A stretch of DNA of 64,000 bases from Leptospira montravelensis. GTDB lineage: Bacteria > Spirochaetota > Leptospiria > Leptospirales > Leptospiraceae. The notes beneath the pieces are model-generated. The model saw only the letters and a list, made by a program, of their open reading frames with translations. It ran no database searches and was not told the origin of the DNA. The translations under genes were made by a program, and so were the position numbers. Shown here in pieces: positions 31,551-39,004 of the stretch (positions are counted from its first letter, which is position 1; every line of letters begins with the position of its first letter). The stretch lies in contig NZ_RQFO01000004.1 of the NCBI RefSeq assembly GCF_004770045.1, positions 868,001-932,000 on the forward strand. The letters are read 5' to 3'.

Positions 31551-33097
31551 TCTGATTTTTTCCTTACGTCTTCCAATACACCAATCACAACCTTGTCTTT
31601 GGATAAATATTTAGGAACAAGAGTTTGAATTTCTTGGGAGGAAGTTTGTATAATCGAAGTATATTGGCGGAAAAGACCCGCCCAATCTCCGTATAACAAC
31701 TGATAGTAACTTAATAAATCCGCAATACTTGCATTTTCATCTAAGGTTTTGATAAAGTCCGAAACCATTTGATTTTTTACTTTATCAAGTTCCTCTTTTG
31801 GAATCCCGTTTTCTTTAATTTTTGATAACTCATCCCAGATGATATTTTCTATGACTTCTGGTTTGGCATCCTCTCTTGGTTTAACAAAAAATACAAAATA
31901 ATTTTGGTATCTTTCACCAGGATACCCATTGGCCGCTCCCACACTTACTGCCAGTTTTTCTTCTAAAACGAGTCGTTTGTACAACCTAGATCCTGTTCCT
32001 GAAGTAAGGACAGTGGACAGTACATCAAAAGAAGAATTGTCTTTATGCGGATAGGGAGGTTTTAAAAAACCCATCATCATTTGACTTCCGGATGGATGGT
32101 ACACCTTAAATCGTTTTTCACCTGGAAACGATTTTTCTTCCACTTTATAAGTGGGTCTTGGTTTTCCTGGTTTTAGATCTGAAAAATACTTTCGAATAAT
32201 GGCCTCTGTTTCTTCAAAATCAAATTGTCCAACAACAGAAATCACCATCCGATCGGGAGTATAATGTTTTTGAAAAAAAGCCTTTGTATCTTCAATTTTC
32301 AAAAATGGTAGGCCTGTGGAATATCCAATCACCGGTTTTCTATATGGATGGCTTTCAAAGGCAAGGGAGAAAAATTTTTCTCTAAGGACACCGGCACCAC
32401 TATCATCAGTTCGCATCCGACGTTCTTCGATGACTACATCTCTTTCTGTATAATATTCTCTTAAAATAGGATTTTTTAATCTATCCGATTCGATCTTTGC
32501 CCAAACTTCGATTCGGTTGTTAGGAAGTTGGATTTGGTAGTTGGTTACATCTTGCGAAGTATAAGCATTGAATCCCACTTCACCATTTTGTTCATAAATA
32601 TAGGAGTCTTCGTTTTTTACAATAAAGCCGTCTTGTAATTGGATTAGATTCTTTAATCTACGATTCAAAGTATCCGCTTCATTTTGCAAAGAAGAAGGAA
32701 TGGATTCTCCCCTTGTGGTGAGATCTCGAATTTTGAGTTTGATGTCATCAAGCTCCGTTCCCCAAACTTCGATTTGTTTTTGGTATTTTTCTTCTTTTTC
32801 AAAGTCTGTGGTTCCCACAGTTTTTGTTCCTTTGAAGAGCATATGCTCTAAAAGATGTGCCGTACCCGCTTCTTCTGGTGTTTCATCCACAGCACCCACA
32901 AGAAATTTGATGTACAATGCCACAGTTGGCGAAGTACCTCGTTTCATCATCACAACAGTCAGTCCGTTTTCCAAACGAACTGTTTTTATTTTTTCTCGGA
33001 ATTGGGATTCGGAAGTTCCAAAAAATTGGTCCTCGGAAAAAAGAGGCAAAAATTGTAGTAAGAAACAAAGGAAAAAGATTCGTAATTTCGACATCAT
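31547..33097 (-). CDS. M16 zinc metallopeptidase, catalytic subunit
   Basis: This 516-residue exported protein has a signal peptide ending around FLPLFSE. The inverted zinc motif HLLEH is in AGTAHLLEHMLFKGT, and the downstream Glu ligand region is NAYTSQDVTNYQIQLP and following. An approximately 60-residue charged, coiled insertion (EDEKYQKQIEVWGTELDD type) sits just after the motif. It cleaves peptides in the periplasm or at the outer membrane together with the inactive partner encoded next. Confidence 0.93.
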   Translation of the reverse strand: MMSKLRIFFLCFLLQFLPLFSEDQFFGTSESQFREKIKTVRLENGLTVVMMKRGTSPTVALYIKFLVGAVDETPEEAGTAHLLEHMLFKGTKTVGTTDFEKEEKYQKQIEVWGTELDDIKLKIRDLTTRGESIPSSLQNEADTLNRRLKNLIQLQDGFIVKNEDSYIYEQNGEVGFNAYTSQDVTNYQIQLPNNRIEVWAKIESDRLKNPILREYYTERDVVIEERRMRTDDSGAGVLREKFFSLAFESHPYRKPVIGYSTGLPFLKIEDTKAFFQKHYTPDRMVISVVGQFDFEETEAIIRKYFSDLKPGKPRPTYKVEEKSFPGEKRFKVYHPSGSQMMMGFLKPPYPHKDNSSFDVLSTVLTSGTGSRLYKRLVLEEKLAVSVGAANGYPGERYQNYFVFFVKPREDAKPEVIENIIWDELSKIKENGIPKEELDKVKNQMVSDFIKTLDENASIADLLSYYQLLYGDWAGLFRQYTSIIQTSSQEIQTLVPKYLSKDKVVIGVLEDVRKKSE

Positions 33098-33118
33098 CTA
33101 CTAGTCTTGAAGTTGGAA

Positions 33119-33808
33119 ATGGTTCGTAAACTTCTAATTTTAAGTCTCTTTTGTTCCTGCCGCCTCTTTACCATTGCTGATCCCAATTATGTGGAACAAG
33201 CTCTACTCAATGAAAAAGACGAAGGGTTTATTTCTCGTGAATTTTTCCAAGTCAAAGTCGAAATTCCTGTCACTTACAAAGAAGTTTCTGGATTTACAAG
33301 ACGAGAAGATTGTAAACGTAGAGCCTTTATCGAAAGAGAAAAAGTAAGCCTACCGTACCTACTCCAAATCCAAAGACAAAAACACAGGCTCGGAGAAGGA
33401 TTCAGCGAATATAATGCATCCTTAGAAGGAAAGGAACGGCAAACAAGGATTGCTACCAATGCAGCCCAAAACGCTGCCACCGCAACGAGTACACAAATCA
33501 GTCCCACAACTGCGGCCACTCCCATCTTACTTCAAAACGCGCAGACAACCCAAGGGTTATCCACTACAAATCCATCCCAACCGCAAATCGCTGGTCAGAA
33601 CCTAGGCGAAGTTAGGGGGAATCCCCAAGAGATGAAAGAAAATCCTGTAGAAAACTTACACAACTTTGCCTGGTTTTTTGATGGCCTTCAACTCTACAAA
33701 GAAGATTATTCGGACCGAACAAAATGTGCTTTCCTATTCCGCAACATCCAACCTAAATTAATGGAACGTGTGGAAAAAACTCCCATATCAGAACCTAGGA
33801 AATTGTAG
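33119..33808 (+). CDS. Probable lipoprotein, paralogue of the next gene
   Basis: From the ATG at 33119 (MVRKLLILSLFCSC) the protein is 229 residues, with a lipid Cys near residue 12-14. The N-terminal half has EGFISREFFQVKVEIPV. The middle is an Ala/Thr/Gln/Asn-rich linker, and the end has CAFLFRNIQPKLMERV. Both ends match the following gene, which lacks the linker. Its start lies only 22 bases from the start of the divergent M16 gene, so its promoter must lie inside that gene. Function is unknown. Confidence 0.7.
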   Translation: MVRKLLILSLFCSCRLFTIADPNYVEQALLNEKDEGFISREFFQVKVEIPVTYKEVSGFTRREDCKRRAFIEREKVSLPYLLQIQRQKHRLGEGFSEYNASLEGKERQTRIATNAAQNAATATSTQISPTTAATPILLQNAQTTQGLSTTNPSQPQIAGQNLGEVRGNPQEMKENPVENLHNFAWFFDGLQLYKEDYSDRTKCAFLFRNIQPKLMERVEKTPISEPRKL

Positions 33809-34240
33809 ATGAACAAATCACTAACAAAAATTATACTTTCTTTAACTATCGTTATTCTTATTTGGAATTGTAAATCCAAAGAAACCAAAGATGTTGCCCC
33901 TCAAAGTAAAGATACAGAAAATATTACTGTTTTAGAATTTACGAAAGCCAAAGAAGGATTTATCTCTGATACATTATTTCAAGTTGCTGTCTCTAGCGTT
34001 TTGGAAACAGAAAACGCAAGGTTAGAAGAAGCAAAAACTATCGCAGAACAAAAATCCTTAAATTTATTAAAAACTTATACAATCCCCAATCTGACTGATA
34101 AGGGACGTAAAGAACTTCGCGAGATTTCCAAAGAAGGTAAGATTGTAGATAAAAACATTTCTGTGGGTGGAAGGTATTTTTTCTTATACCAAATCCAAAA
34201 ACCAAACTTAAAACGTCTGGTGACAAAAGACTTAGAATAA
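33809..34240 (+). CDS. Lipoprotein, paralogue of the preceding gene
   Basis: This 143-residue protein has signal peptide MNKSLTKIILSLTIVILIWNC (lipid Cys 21). The mature protein contains EGFISDTLFQVAV and a C-terminal FFLYQIQKPNLKRLV, aligning with EGFISREFFQV and CAFLFRNIQPKLMERV of the upstream gene. The ATG follows the upstream TAG directly, so the two are translationally linked. A strong bidirectional hairpin ends the unit. I do not recognise a named family. Confidence 0.75.
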   Translation: MNKSLTKIILSLTIVILIWNCKSKETKDVAPQSKDTENITVLEFTKAKEGFISDTLFQVAVSSVLETENARLEEAKTIAEQKSLNLLKTYTIPNLTDKGRKELREISKEGKIVDKNISVGGRYFFLYQIQKPNLKRLVTKDLE

Positions 34241-34253
34241 AATTCTAAGTCTT
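34227..34253. terminator. Bidirectional hairpin between convergent genes
   Basis: A 12-bp perfect stem, AAGACTTAGAAT / ATTCTAAGTCTT, with a 3-base loop overlaps the stop of the plus-strand lipoprotein. It lies 11 bases from the stop of the convergent minus-strand gene, the right place for a shared transcription terminator. It has only short T tracts. Confidence 0.6.
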
Positions 34254-34263
34254 CAATTGATCA

Positions 34264-34698
34264 TTAAATAGAAAACGTTTTGTTTACTTTTGCTGGAATA
34301 CAAATGTTTTTCACAAAATTACAATAAAACAATTTTGCATCTACCTGCAACTTCCCTTTTCCTTCCACTTGGAAGGTTAAGGGTCTTACATATTCAAAGT
34401 ATTCTGGTTTTTTAGGGTGCACTGGACCTTTCAGTTTCAAATCAGCATTTAAAACTTTGAGTCCATCAGCACCTGACAAAAAAATACGATGCGGTGCTTC
34501 CATCTGAAATCCAAAATCTTTTGGTAAAAACATTTCCAACTCATACTTACCCGGAGATTTTTGTTTGATCGAAATTTCGATGGGATGGGAATCCAAAGGA
34601 TCGGCAGACAAAGTAGAATAAATAACAATACTGCCGACAGACCCAATGAATACAAAAAGAGAAAGTATGAAAAGATTTCGAATTTGTTTCATATACAT
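34264..34698 (-). CDS. Exported DsbD-alpha-like protein
   Basis: This 144-residue protein has an N-terminal hydrophobic segment (LFILSLFVFIGSVGSIVIYST). The body is beta-rich (KYELEMFLPKDFGFQMEAP). The C terminus reads AKLFYCNFVKNICIPAKV, where the two Cys are spaced like the redox pair of the DsbD N-terminal domain, which also tends to end in a C-x-P segment. A thiol-exchange role in the periplasm is possible, but there is no DsbD membrane domain here. Confidence 0.65.
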   Translation of the reverse strand: MYMKQIRNLFILSLFVFIGSVGSIVIYSTLSADPLDSHPIEISIKQKSPGKYELEMFLPKDFGFQMEAPHRIFLSGADGLKVLNADLKLKGPVHPKKPEYFEYVRPLTFQVEGKGKLQVDAKLFYCNFVKNICIPAKVNKTFSI

Positions 34699-34703
34699 TA
34701 GAC

Positions 34704-35861
34704 TTATAAAACTTTCCTAAAAACAACACAACGATTGGAATTTGTGCCCTTTTCGTTGTTGGATACCTGCCAACAATTCGAAAGTTTTGTGAAACTTTGC
34801 GTATGGACATAGGTTTTGTTCCAAACAAGTCCTGTCCCTTCGGCCATTCTCACCACATCCTCATCCAAATAAAGAATAGAATTTCCTTTTTTGACTTCAC
34901 CCACTTCCATTACCATATAAGATCCTTTTTTTAAGACCCTAGCGGATTCCTTTAAAGTAGAACGAATGAACTCATTCCAATCATTTAAATTACTAAAGAT
35001 ACTGAGTTTTCTATCTTTTGACTTTTTGATATCAAGAAACCAGTGGCGTAACCAATTGTCTCCTTCATAGTCCACCTTATCTAGGAAAGGTGGTGAAGTC
35101 ACAATCAAATCCACAGATTCAGAATCGATATCAGGAACAGAATTTGCCGAATTTAAGGAATACAAATTGTTTTTAGAAAATTCATGGTAAAACGGCGGAA
35201 TTGGTAATGCTAAATCGCGTTTCATCTTTTGATAAATTCTAGGTTTGACGGGACGATATTCTGGCGATTGTCCCCTCTTGATATTATTTTTGGCCTGCGA
35301 CTCAGGGGGTATTGATACTTGAGGAAAAGTATACACCGAAAAAAATCCAGTGCTATGTCCATGTAACCTTGAGAGAGCGATTAGTGAAATAAACTTCATT
35401 TCCACAGACGGATCTTCCGCCATATATCGTTTCAGATTTTTAATTTCTTTGAGAGTGCGTGGATGAAAAAAAGGAAGAAGGTTGCTATCAAATGGATCAT
35501 CCTCAACTTCTCTATCCAAATCCAAAGAATTTAACTTTTTTTCTAAATCTTCAAGTCGCGGTACATATTGCCTAGCGCTCGCAAGAAAAATAGACAATGG
35601 ATGGATGTCGTTATGAACCGCCACATGTCCTTCAATATTTGCCTGTATGGCCGTAGTTCCACGACCACCAAACGGATCGTAAACGACCCTATTTTTCTTT
35701 TTTAAAAATTCCTTCATAAAAAAAGAAGGAAGTTCTGGCTTAAATGATGCTCTATAACTTACGGTATGATGAATTGGATGTCCTTGGCGTTGTTTTGCAG
35801 TCCAAAACTCACCAAATACAATTTTATCGGAATCCTTTAGTAATCTGCCTGCTCCTGCCAT
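34704..35861 (-). CDS. Orphan DNA methylase (N4/N6 type)
   Basis: The protein has 385 residues from the ATG at 35861; a TTG three codons earlier sits too near the strong SD GAGGAGG. The SAM-binding motif [16 protein letters not shown] (about residue 60) precedes the catalytic motif [20 protein letters not shown] (about 255), with roughly 190 residues between, like alpha-class amino-methyltransferases. No restriction endonuclease or specificity subunit is nearby, so it is a solitary methylase. Target base and site are unknown. Confidence 0.85.
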   Translation of the reverse strand: MAGAGRLLKDSDKIVFGEFWTAKQRQGHPIHHTVSYRASFKPELPSFFMKEFLKKKNRVVYDPFGGRGTTAIQANIEGHVAVHNDIHPLSIFLASARQYVPRLEDLEKKLNSLDLDREVEDDPFDSNLLPFFHPRTLKEIKNLKRYMAEDPSVEMKFISLIALSRLHGHSTGFFSVYTFPQVSIPPESQAKNNIKRGQSPEYRPVKPRIYQKMKRDLALPIPPFYHEFSKNNLYSLNSANSVPDIDSESVDLIVTSPPFLDKVDYEGDNWLRHWFLDIKKSKDRKLSIFSNLNDWNEFIRSTLKESARVLKKGSYMVMEVGEVKKGNSILYLDEDVVRMAEGTGLVWNKTYVHTQSFTKLSNCWQVSNNEKGTNSNRCVVFRKVL

Positions 35862-35870
35862 CCTTTGCAA

Positions 35871-36438
35871 AAGCCTCCTCTCTCTTTATAGAAAGATCGG
35901 AGGAAAGGCGAATTCTAAATTGGATTTTTATTAAAAGCTATGGGACATAGTGTTTATGATTGGGGAAGACTCAATGCACCGTTTATAATTCAAATCGAAT
36001 TTCCAGCCATTGCATGATCTTAACATCTTTTCCAAATTAGATACAGAAAAGACTCACTCATCTGCAGATGATTTCCATCAAACAATCAGAGATGATGAGT
36101 TTGATGTTGGTTCAAGTGTTCAAAGTGAAATACTTTTCGACTTCCGAAAAAAGAAAAAAGACAATGTTGACAGCAAAGGAACACTATGCAACCGAGCACT
36201 TCCTCTAACACAAGTTTCAATCAAAATTCTTTCCTACTTTCGAATAGCTAGTAAGATATTTGGTCGATTGAATATCTGGAAAATATTTAGATATAAAGCC
36301 TGTGTTTGTTTGGCTATTGCGTATCCGTCAGAAATAGAAAAAACCAAGATAATTTTAATTATTTAAGGCTAGCAACATTCTATTTTTAATCGTAAAGAAT
36401 ATATGGCCAGTCGGAACCCTGCTATACCTTTGCCGCGA
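35871..36438. other. Gene-poor AT-rich stretch before the accessory array
   Basis: About 570 bases lie between the methylase start and the stop of the YezG-like gene. The longest open frame is on the plus strand (36010-36366, TTG start, no SD, unusual composition) and does not look like a real protein. Reading both strands shows only short fragments. It may be the decayed edge of the accessory region. No RNA gene or clear terminator was seen. Confidence 0.5.
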
Positions 36439-36963
36439 TCAAAAGATTTTAGATTGGAAAAATTTAGAAAGCCAGCCTTTGTCCTGTTTAGGCATATTCT
36501 CTTGATTGTCTGATTTCTTGAGTTCCTCGACCCATTGATTAAAAATATCTCCAGCTGTCCATTCTTTGTGATTTGTATAATGAAGTTCATAACTAATATC
36601 AATATTGAACTTACCAATCTTTGGAAAGTAGGCCATTTTCAAAAATGTCGGAACTTCTCGTTTAGCTTGCAAAAAGAGTTCCCTTACTTCTTTCAAAGAT
36701 TTCCCCCCTTCTCGAAGAAGAGAAATAACCCTTGCATCACTAAGGTCATATTTCTTTTTCGATGCGACATTCAGATTATGAACTTCCGATAATTTGCCAT
36801 TAATTCTATAAATAAGCTCGTATGCGATAATATTTCCCTCTAAAGATCCAAATACAAATATTGTATCTACTTCTTTTTTATTGAAATCTACAAATTCAAA
36901 TGCAATCTCGATCATCTGTTCGCAGAGATCTTGAAATTTTTGATCAAATTCAATTGTGGGCAT
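36439..36963 (-). CDS. YezG/DUF600-like protein, possible immunity protein
   Basis: This 174-residue cytoplasmic protein has no signal. The layout resembles the YezG/DUF600 family: an N-terminal helix, FVFGSLEGNIIAYELIY, then a helical part and a strand-rich VPTFLKMAYFPKIGKFNIDI motif before a terminal helix (DIFNQWVEELKK). Several members neutralise polymorphic toxins in other bacteria. It is the last gene of a minus-strand series of small genes. The family match is by eye and tentative. Confidence 0.65.
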   Translation of the reverse strand: MPTIEFDQKFQDLCEQMIEIAFEFVDFNKKEVDTIFVFGSLEGNIIAYELIYRINGKLSEVHNLNVASKKKYDLSDARVISLLREGGKSLKEVRELFLQAKREVPTFLKMAYFPKIGKFNIDISYELHYTNHKEWTAGDIFNQWVEELKKSDNQENMPKQDKGWLSKFFQSKIF

Positions 36964-37034
36964 AATTAACCTCTGATAACATTTTGTTAGCTGTTATATT
37001 TGATTGGCCTTCGAAAGTCAAGATAGCTTTAGGA

Positions 37035-37397
37035 TTAAGGAAAGTCTTTTAAATAATCTTCAATTTCGGTATAGACCTTATTATTAAGCATACTTTTATA
37101 TTGAACCTCGAATTCGCCATCTAACTCTTTTTTTAGTTTCTTCCAAATCTCTATGCCTTTAGATTCGAATGCTTGTTGTTCTTCCTCAGAAAATTCAATG
37201 GAATCTGGAGGGTATTCATAGTCAAAACCCTTCTCATACCAATTTCTCCAGTTCTCGAGCTCTTCTTTTAAGTCGTCACTTAAATAGAGTCCAGCATTTT
37301 CATAAGGATACTCCGGTTCTTCGAAAGTACCTTCATCTGTTAATATCCAAAGGCAATCCCTAAGAACCTCAGCTCGTAGTTTGATGATTCTTTTCAT
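37035..37397 (-). CDS. Small acidic protein of immunity-like pattern
   Basis: This 120-residue, Glu/Asp/Trp/Tyr-rich cytoplasmic protein has the pattern LYLSDDLKEELENWRNWYEK, then PPDSIEFSEEEQQAFESKG, then LKKELDGEFEVQYKS. This resembles small acidic proteins of the SD-L-E-W type found as orphan immunity-like genes, but no named family is claimed. It lies 71 bases upstream of the YezG-like gene and 38 bases after the frameshifted gene, all on one strand. Confidence 0.65.
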   Translation of the reverse strand: MKRIIKLRAEVLRDCLWILTDEGTFEEPEYPYENAGLYLSDDLKEELENWRNWYEKGFDYEYPPDSIEFSEEEQQAFESKGIEIWKKLKKELDGEFEVQYKSMLNNKVYTEIEDYLKDFP

Positions 37398-37435
37398 AAT
37401 ATTTTCTCGAGTTTATGCCAAAGATCGACAGACAA

Positions 37436-37809
37436 CTAATGCAAACGTACATAGTAATCTCCATCAAAGTTTTTATTTACATTCTCATCCGAATCAAATT
37501 CAAATAGAATTTTTAAATCGTCTTTTTGTCCTTTCCCATACTTTTCAAAATTTGAATGAAAATAATCTTCTAATTTCTTTCTAGATCCATTTTTCTCCGA
37601 GATTAATATGTCTTTATCTTGTTTAAAAAATACTATTAAACGAAATTTTTTTCATTTTCAACGAAGACAAAAACCTTGTGAGATGCATTTGGGCAAATGT
37701 CTTGAAAAAAATTCATACACTCTGCCTCAATCTTATCAATATTCAGATAGCGTTTTTTGCTTTTTCTTTTTGCCCTCTCAAAATCTGCCTCTGATGGAAT
37801 ATTTGTCAT
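37436..37809 (-). pseudogene. Frameshifted small gene (or programmed -1 frameshift)
   Basis: The start ATG at 37809 follows GGAAG by 4 bases. Frame 0 encodes 57 residues (MTNIPSEADFERAKRKSKKR to VFVFVENEKNFV) and stops at 37636. The -1 frame continues directly from a run of seven A (37646-37652) and encodes RLIVFFKQDKDILISEKNG to LKILFEFDSDENVNKNFDGD, ending YYVRLH and TAG at 37436. Together they make one coherent 124-residue protein. The join is A-AAA-AAT, which fits a slippery heptamer, but a one-base loss in a homopolymer or a sequencing error is equally possible. Confidence 0.7.
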
Positions 37810-37906
37810 TGAACTTCCGTATTTATTTACTTTTTAAATTTTTAGTGAAAGCCTTTCACAGCTGCAAAGTCTGATATCTTTTCAAATATTCTAATTTTTC
37901 CGTTTC

Positions 37907-37932
37907 TTATCGGAGATAACGATCTCCGATAA
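37907..37932. repeat. Strong 11-bp hairpin at the end of the small membrane gene
   Basis: A perfect 11-base inverted repeat (TTATCGGAGAT / ATCTCCGATAA) with a 4-base loop includes the stop codon of the 76-residue protein. There is no T run on either side, so it is not a standard terminator. It may still stabilise the mRNA end or mark a recombination site. Confidence 0.45.
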
Positions 37933-38137
37933 TCATACGAACAAAAGCGTAAAATATATATAACCAATAGACTAAACTTGGTAATGAGATATACAATTCG
38001 GGTATCCCTTTTTGAACTTCCTTCCATCCAAACATTATCACTAAAACTGCATGCAACCAACTATATAAATGAGGATGAGAAGGTAGAATTATCATATAAT
38101 ATAAAAAAATGAATAAAGAGATACCTATAAACTTCAT
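37907..38137 (-). CDS. Small membrane protein in the accessory array
   Basis: The ATG at 38137 overlaps the stop of the upstream lipoprotein gene as ATGA and follows an AAAGGGA-type SD, giving 76 residues (MKFIGISLFIFLYYMIILPS). Two to three hydrophobic segments cover most of the protein. The stop codon is part of an 11-bp hairpin. No family is recognised. Coupling to the lipoprotein suggests that they act together at the envelope. Confidence 0.6.
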   Translation of the reverse strand: MKFIGISLFIFLYYMIILPSHPHLYSWLHAVLVIMFGWKEVQKGIPELYISLPSLVYWLYIFYAFVRMIIGDRYLR

Positions 38138-38868
38138 TTCCCTTTCCATTTTGCAACAGGCGGAATGTAACCCATCTCTAAAAGTTTTTTCCCACAATGG
38201 GGATCGTTTAAAAAATCTTGGTATTCTTTATTCTTCGCTAATTTCTTTTCAAAATCAGGTTCTTCCCAATAGCAGGTTTCTTTATTCGCATTTATATATC
38301 GGTTCGGTTTAGTGTCATAGTGTAACATTTTGATTTGGAAATATTTTGAAGTACAGCGCTCGTAACCCCAGATGGACATTGGTCGATTTTGCCGTTTAAA
38401 TTCGTGATACATTTCTAAGGCATCAATGCTACTTTCTAAAGTGACAATATCCCTTTCTTTATCAAAAAGAATGACTGAATAGAATTGGACTATTCCTTTA
38501 TAGAGATACAAATTTACTAATAAAACTTCGTAAATAGTTGAGGTGTTCGATTTATTTGTTTTTTGGACAATGCCCTTTCCCCCCTCATACATAATGAATC
38601 TATCGATAGGGACATTTTTTTTTCGATACTGATAAGGAAGAATAGGAGAGAAGGAAAGTCTTTCCATTATTTTTCGTCCCAAAATTTGGTATAGCTCTAA
38701 CTCGGTAGTTTTACCAGGTTTTATTAGATCTAGTAAATTCACGTCTACATTGAACAGTTGCCGTGTATCCTGATTATGAATATCCATTTCATCAGGAATG
38801 ATCCTTTCTTCAGAGCATGCTTGACTCGAAGAAAGGATAAAGAATAAAAGTATTAACTTAGTTTTCAT
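38134..38868 (-). CDS. Lipoprotein of unknown function in the accessory array
   Basis: This 244-residue protein has signal peptide MKTKLILLFFILSSSQAC (lipid Cys 18). The mature part has no repeat or known motif; it contains LLDLIKPGKTTELELYQILG and three late Cys (RCTSK, ETCYW, PHCGK). Its ATG is 2 bases after the stop of a headless open fragment, and its SD (AAGGA) lies inside that fragment. It is AT-rich like its neighbours. A lipoprotein immunity factor is one possibility, from context only. Confidence 0.65.
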   Translation of the reverse strand: MKTKLILLFFILSSSQACSEERIIPDEMDIHNQDTRQLFNVDVNLLDLIKPGKTTELELYQILGRKIMERLSFSPILPYQYRKKNVPIDRFIMYEGGKGIVQKTNKSNTSTIYEVLLVNLYLYKGIVQFYSVILFDKERDIVTLESSIDALEMYHEFKRQNRPMSIWGYERCTSKYFQIKMLHYDTKPNRYINANKETCYWEEPDFEKKLAKNKEYQDFLNDPHCGKKLLEMGYIPPVAKWKGK

Positions 38869-38870
38869 TT

Positions 38871-38996
38871 TTATCCTTGGTTAGGGTAGGTTGGTGATCC
38901 ATACATTCTATAATAGTAAGGAGTTCTATTCTTTTGTCCAGGATTTAGCTTATAAATCTTTTCAAAACCATTCAAAAATAGAGAGGTGGAGTTATT
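38871..38996 (-). pseudogene. Headless C-terminal gene fragment
   Basis: An open minus-strand frame of 41 codons without a start runs between stops at 38997 and 38871. It encodes a protein-like tail, FLNGFEKIYKLNPGQ then KNRTPYYYRMYGSPTYPNQG. It begins within 10 bases of the stop of the pseudouridine synthase gene and ends 2 bases before the lipoprotein ATG. It therefore looks like the 3' end of a gene truncated when the region was inserted or deleted. The original protein is unknown. Confidence 0.5.
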
Positions 38997-39004
38997 TCAA
39001 AACA

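Noticed and set aside
34227..34253. TTAGAAT..ATTCTAA inside a palindrome, similar to the ahpC PerR-like box
   Set aside because: The half sites are 3 rather than 1 base apart, and the stem lies at the ends of two convergent genes, so it is better read as a shared terminator.
36010..36366. 118-codon plus-strand open frame
   Set aside because: It has a TTG start with no SD and atypical composition, and it stands alone on the opposite strand to the surrounding array. It is probably chance in AT-rich DNA.
37842..38060. 72-codon minus-strand frame over the small membrane gene
   Set aside because: Most of it is an out-of-frame copy of the 76-residue gene. Only its last 20 codons lie outside, and they lack any start or SD.
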